The notes beneath the pieces are model-generated. The model saw only the letters and a program-made list of their open reading frames with translations, ran no database searches and had not been told where the DNA came from. 64,000 nucleotides of DNA from Rufibacter glacialis. GTDB lineage: Bacteria; Bacteroidota; Bacteroidia; Cytophagales; Hymenobacteraceae. The DNA lies in contig NZ_VKKZ01000023.1 in assembly GCF_008271745.1 (NCBI RefSeq), positions 310,001 to 374,000 on the forward strand, in the 5' to 3' direction. This document shows positions 61,449 through 64,000 of the stretch, piece after piece (position 1 is the stretch's first letter; each line of letters opens with the position of its first letter). The translations under genes were made by a program, and so were the position numbers.

Positions 61449-63836
61449 CTAGTTTACTTTCACAAAAACAGGGGTTTCTGAAAGGGCTACTGTATAGGTT
61501 CCTTTCACGGGAATCACCTGGCTTTTCATGGTGGCTGCGCCATCCTGCAAGGTAAACAAGGTAATGGAGGTCACGCCTGGTAAGGCGAGGGGATAAGTTC
61601 CGGTTTTCCCTTCCATAGACGGAAGCCACAGGGCGTACATCACCTTCTCCTTGTTATTGGCCTTTAACACCATAGGGGCTTTGTTCACCAACTGCTGCGG
61701 GGTATATTCCCCAAACTCTTTCTGGAACTGGGCCGAATACCAGGCCACTGGTCTTTTCTCTTTGGGGTACTTTCCAAAATTTCGGGCGAAAAACCCGGAG
61801 GTGGCATAAATGGCCGCAGAGGCGTAGGGATCTTCAATGTACACTGGATCTTCCAGAATATAGAACTGCAGGCCATCTACGCCTTGGAAAGCATAGGTGA
61901 GTTGGTCCCGCAAAACCCAAACCCCTTGCGTGTTCTTCCGGCTACTGATATACCCGGTGGCCGAGTTCTTGATTTGGGCGGCTCCTTGCTCAGAAGGACC
62001 CACGTCATAGCCCAGTTCACCAATATGCACGGGAACCGTACGGCCCACCAGGTTGAGGTGCAGGTTTTTAATGGTCTGTACCTTGCCCGTGGCATCAGGG
62101 TGCATGTCGGCGGGAATGGCAAAGCGAGTGGAGTTTTTATGCTGCTCCAGACCGGAGGAGGTAGTGTATTGGTGGTATTTGACCACATCCCAGCAGATGT
62201 CTACCGTGCCGTCTTTCCGGTAGCCCCGGTTCTCGCGGCACCAGTCAATCATGGCCCGGTAAAACCGGGGGTTGGCCGAGACAATACCCCCTACATAGGC
62301 ATTCAGGTTAGGGTCTCCCTTCTTTACGCCGGCTCTTGGGCCCAGCGTGCCTTTGTGCCCATCATAGAACGCCGATAAAAACGCCGCGTGTTCATAGGGG
62401 TTCAGGTACCGTTTGCGGCCGTGCCAATGGGCATTCAACTCGTTCCCGGCCTCCACGCCATCTACCAAATCCAAACCGGTTTTCTTGTCGGGGGTAAGCA
62501 CCAAAGCCGGGTTCACTCCTTTGTTGGTCCCGTACCGCACCGCCGATTGGAAGGCCATTTGCGCGAAAGCCAGGTACGTAGCGGGAGTTAGGCGGTCGCG
62601 GTCCAGGTTTTTGTTGAAGAGGCTTTTCAGTTTCCCCACCGGGTTCTCATCAGAGGCATTCGCCTTGGTGAATACCTCCAGGTAGTTGACAGCGTCATTG
62701 GTGGTGCGTAATACATAGGTTTTGCCGTTCCAGGTATAGCACAGTTTAGTGTCCTGGGCAACAAAGGTGGTAGGCTGTTTGGAGGTAAAAGGAAAGTCCT
62801 CTGGGTTGGTAGTTCCCTTCTCTGGAAACGCACCCAGGCTGCTGTAGAAGGCCACGTTTCCTTTGTAGGGGTGGTAAGCATTCTCTCCATTCCGGTATTC
62901 TACCTGGTTCACATGCGACTTGGGGTAAGTGTCTGTGATCCATGATGGTATAGTTTTGATGGCTTGAATGTTTTTCACTCCTTTTTCCTTCAGGCGGGAA
63001 AATCCCCGGTCCTGATTCCAGTCGCCGCTGTGGGTGGGGGCAAACCGGTAATCATCCTTTACCGCTTCAAACAGGTGCCAATCATCATACGCCCGGTTCC
63101 ATCCCATCTGTTCAAACCTGGACAGTTGCTCCTTATCTCCTGGTGCTGCCAACGTAGCTTCTCGGCCGGTATTATCCCAGGGAAAGGAATTCACGCCGTA
63201 CATGTTCCGGAAGCTTACCCTGGTCACAGGGGCAGTTTTAGGGGTAGGAAGCGGGCTATATTTGCCTATGAACTGAATCTCATTGGGGTAGATGCCGGCA
63301 TCGGTGGCATGGATGGGGTCTTTGGGCATCAAAAAAACCACTGCCTTTACCTTCTGGTATTTGGCCGGAATGGGGTGGGAGAGCCAGGCCAGGTACTGGT
63401 TGCCCAGGAAATCGGGCACCGCCCCGTCTATGCGTTGGCCATCTTGTAACAGAAGCTGCACCTTCAAAGGGTGGGTGGAACTGCCTTCGGCATCGTGGAT
63501 CCGTATTTCGGTTAATTCCACTTCCATCTCTGCCGGAAAAGTGAACCTGGTCTCGGTGGTGTCCATGACTCCTTTCAATTCAAAAGAGGTGGGAGTGTCT
63601 TTGTTGTTACCTGGCGTGCCATCAAACCACATCTCGAAATTATTCTCAGACACATCCAGCTGATAGGCCCAATCTGGGTTGTACGGGATTACCCCAGATT
63701 TCCTTCCTTCTGTGGCCTCAGACGAATTGAGGGACACCGCTGACGGTGGAAGGGCAGGACCTGCTTGCGCACATCCTTTGAAATGGGACATGATCGCCAG
63801 TAAACCAAGATGTACTACAAAGGAGAGGAGTGGCAT
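61449..63836 (-). CDS. Secreted glycoside hydrolase-like protein (TIM barrel)
   Basis: 795 residues: an export signal with possible lipobox Cys22 (HFKGCAQ), a beta-sandwich module (about 50-190), a TIM-barrel domain with the acid/base pair N465-E466 (VEAGNELNAHWHG) and likely nucleophile E607 (VHIGELGY), and a C-terminal beta module. This spacing is that of clan GH-A retaining enzymes. Substrate unknown. The stretches 61244-61448 and 63837-64000 contain no supported gene. Confidence 0.75.
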   Translation of the reverse strand: MPLLSFVVHLGLLAIMSHFKGCAQAGPALPPSAVSLNSSEATEGRKSGVIPYNPDWAYQLDVSENNFEMWFDGTPGNNKDTPTSFELKGVMDTTETRFTFPAEMEVELTEIRIHDAEGSSTHPLKVQLLLQDGQRIDGAVPDFLGNQYLAWLSHPIPAKYQKVKAVVFLMPKDPIHATDAGIYPNEIQFIGKYSPLPTPKTAPVTRVSFRNMYGVNSFPWDNTGREATLAAPGDKEQLSRFEQMGWNRAYDDWHLFEAVKDDYRFAPTHSGDWNQDRGFSRLKEKGVKNIQAIKTIPSWITDTYPKSHVNQVEYRNGENAYHPYKGNVAFYSSLGAFPEKGTTNPEDFPFTSKQPTTFVAQDTKLCYTWNGKTYVLRTTNDAVNYLEVFTKANASDENPVGKLKSLFNKNLDRDRLTPATYLAFAQMAFQSAVRYGTNKGVNPALVLTPDKKTGLDLVDGVEAGNELNAHWHGRKRYLNPYEHAAFLSAFYDGHKGTLGPRAGVKKGDPNLNAYVGGIVSANPRFYRAMIDWCRENRGYRKDGTVDICWDVVKYHQYTTSSGLEQHKNSTRFAIPADMHPDATGKVQTIKNLHLNLVGRTVPVHIGELGYDVGPSEQGAAQIKNSATGYISSRKNTQGVWVLRDQLTYAFQGVDGLQFYILEDPVYIEDPYASAAIYATSGFFARNFGKYPKEKRPVAWYSAQFQKEFGEYTPQQLVNKAPMVLKANNKEKVMYALWLPSMEGKTGTYPLALPGVTSITLFTLQDGAATMKSQVIPVKGTYTVALSETPVFVKVN

Positions 63837-64000
63837 AGAAGAAACGTGTGGTGAAACATCAAACGGGTTCCGTTTCTCTAAATATAGACGAATAGTTATT
63901 AAAATTCTAAATAAATTTAATTATATACATTATTAATATGATTTTAGTAATAAATTAAAGTGAGATTTTATATATATGTATAGCCATCCTATGTCCATAC

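Noticed and set aside
1-64000. CRISPR arrays and insertion sequences
   Set aside because: No regularly spaced repeat array and no transposase with terminal inverted repeats was seen on either strand. The serine and tyrosine recombinases are not transposases of known IS types.

Overview
The window looks like chromosome of a Bacteroidota bacterium, most likely family Hymenobacteraceae (Rufibacter/Pontibacter/Hymenobacter type). The evidence is a Bacteroidota-type promoter (TTTG, 19 bp, TAnnTTTG), weak ribosome binding sites, Bacteroidota-type lipoproteins and the style of the flanking chromosomal genes. The genus is an inference.

Layout. (1) 1-6.0 kb: chromosomal genes: a large GHMP-kinase-like/UDP-sugar pyrophosphorylase (5' end outside the window), a quinone-oxidoreductase-like dehydrogenase and a membrane glycosyltransferase. 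(2) 6.0-10.6 kb: a sparse, lower-GC stretch with a broken zinc-ribbon gene, a polytopic membrane protein, a class A beta-lactamase and a small charged protein. (3) 10.67-59.35 kb: an integrated genomic island. Its ends are an 18-bp direct repeat (17 of 18 identical) formed by the last 18 bp of mnmE, and the right end carries a tyrosine recombinase and two excisionase-like HTH genes. (4) 59.3-64 kb: chromosome again: mnmE, a thioredoxin-fold protein and a secreted glycoside hydrolase-like protein.

Inside the island: a left part with broken SMI1-like and SRAP genes and an intact umuD-umuC operon; a nuclease-rich part (membrane-anchored PD-(D/E)XK/double-WYL protein, PDDEXK nuclease plus HNH protein, secreted non-specific nuclease plus NuiA-like inhibitor); a probable defence operon (divergent WYL regulator; metallo-beta-lactamase-fold protein; one polypeptide fusing E2-like, E1/ThiF and JAB peptidase domains; a membrane protein); a plasmid-like module at 29-41 kb (single-subunit polymerase homologue, DUF3987-type ATPase, serine recombinase, many unknown single genes each with a terminator and three sharing an upstream element); and a right part of secreted, lipid-anchored and membrane proteins with several duplicated and decaying paralogues plus an erythromycin-esterase-family protein.

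The best candidate for an undescribed system is 23.2-28.5 kb: a ubiquitin-conjugation-like apparatus with no separate ubiquitin-like gene, in which the MBL protein ends in a flexible Gly-rich tail with a terminal glycine. By analogy with type II CBASS, the MBL protein itself may be the conjugated protein. Several genes carry frameshifts or stops. These may be real decay in an island or sequencing errors; the sequence alone cannot decide.
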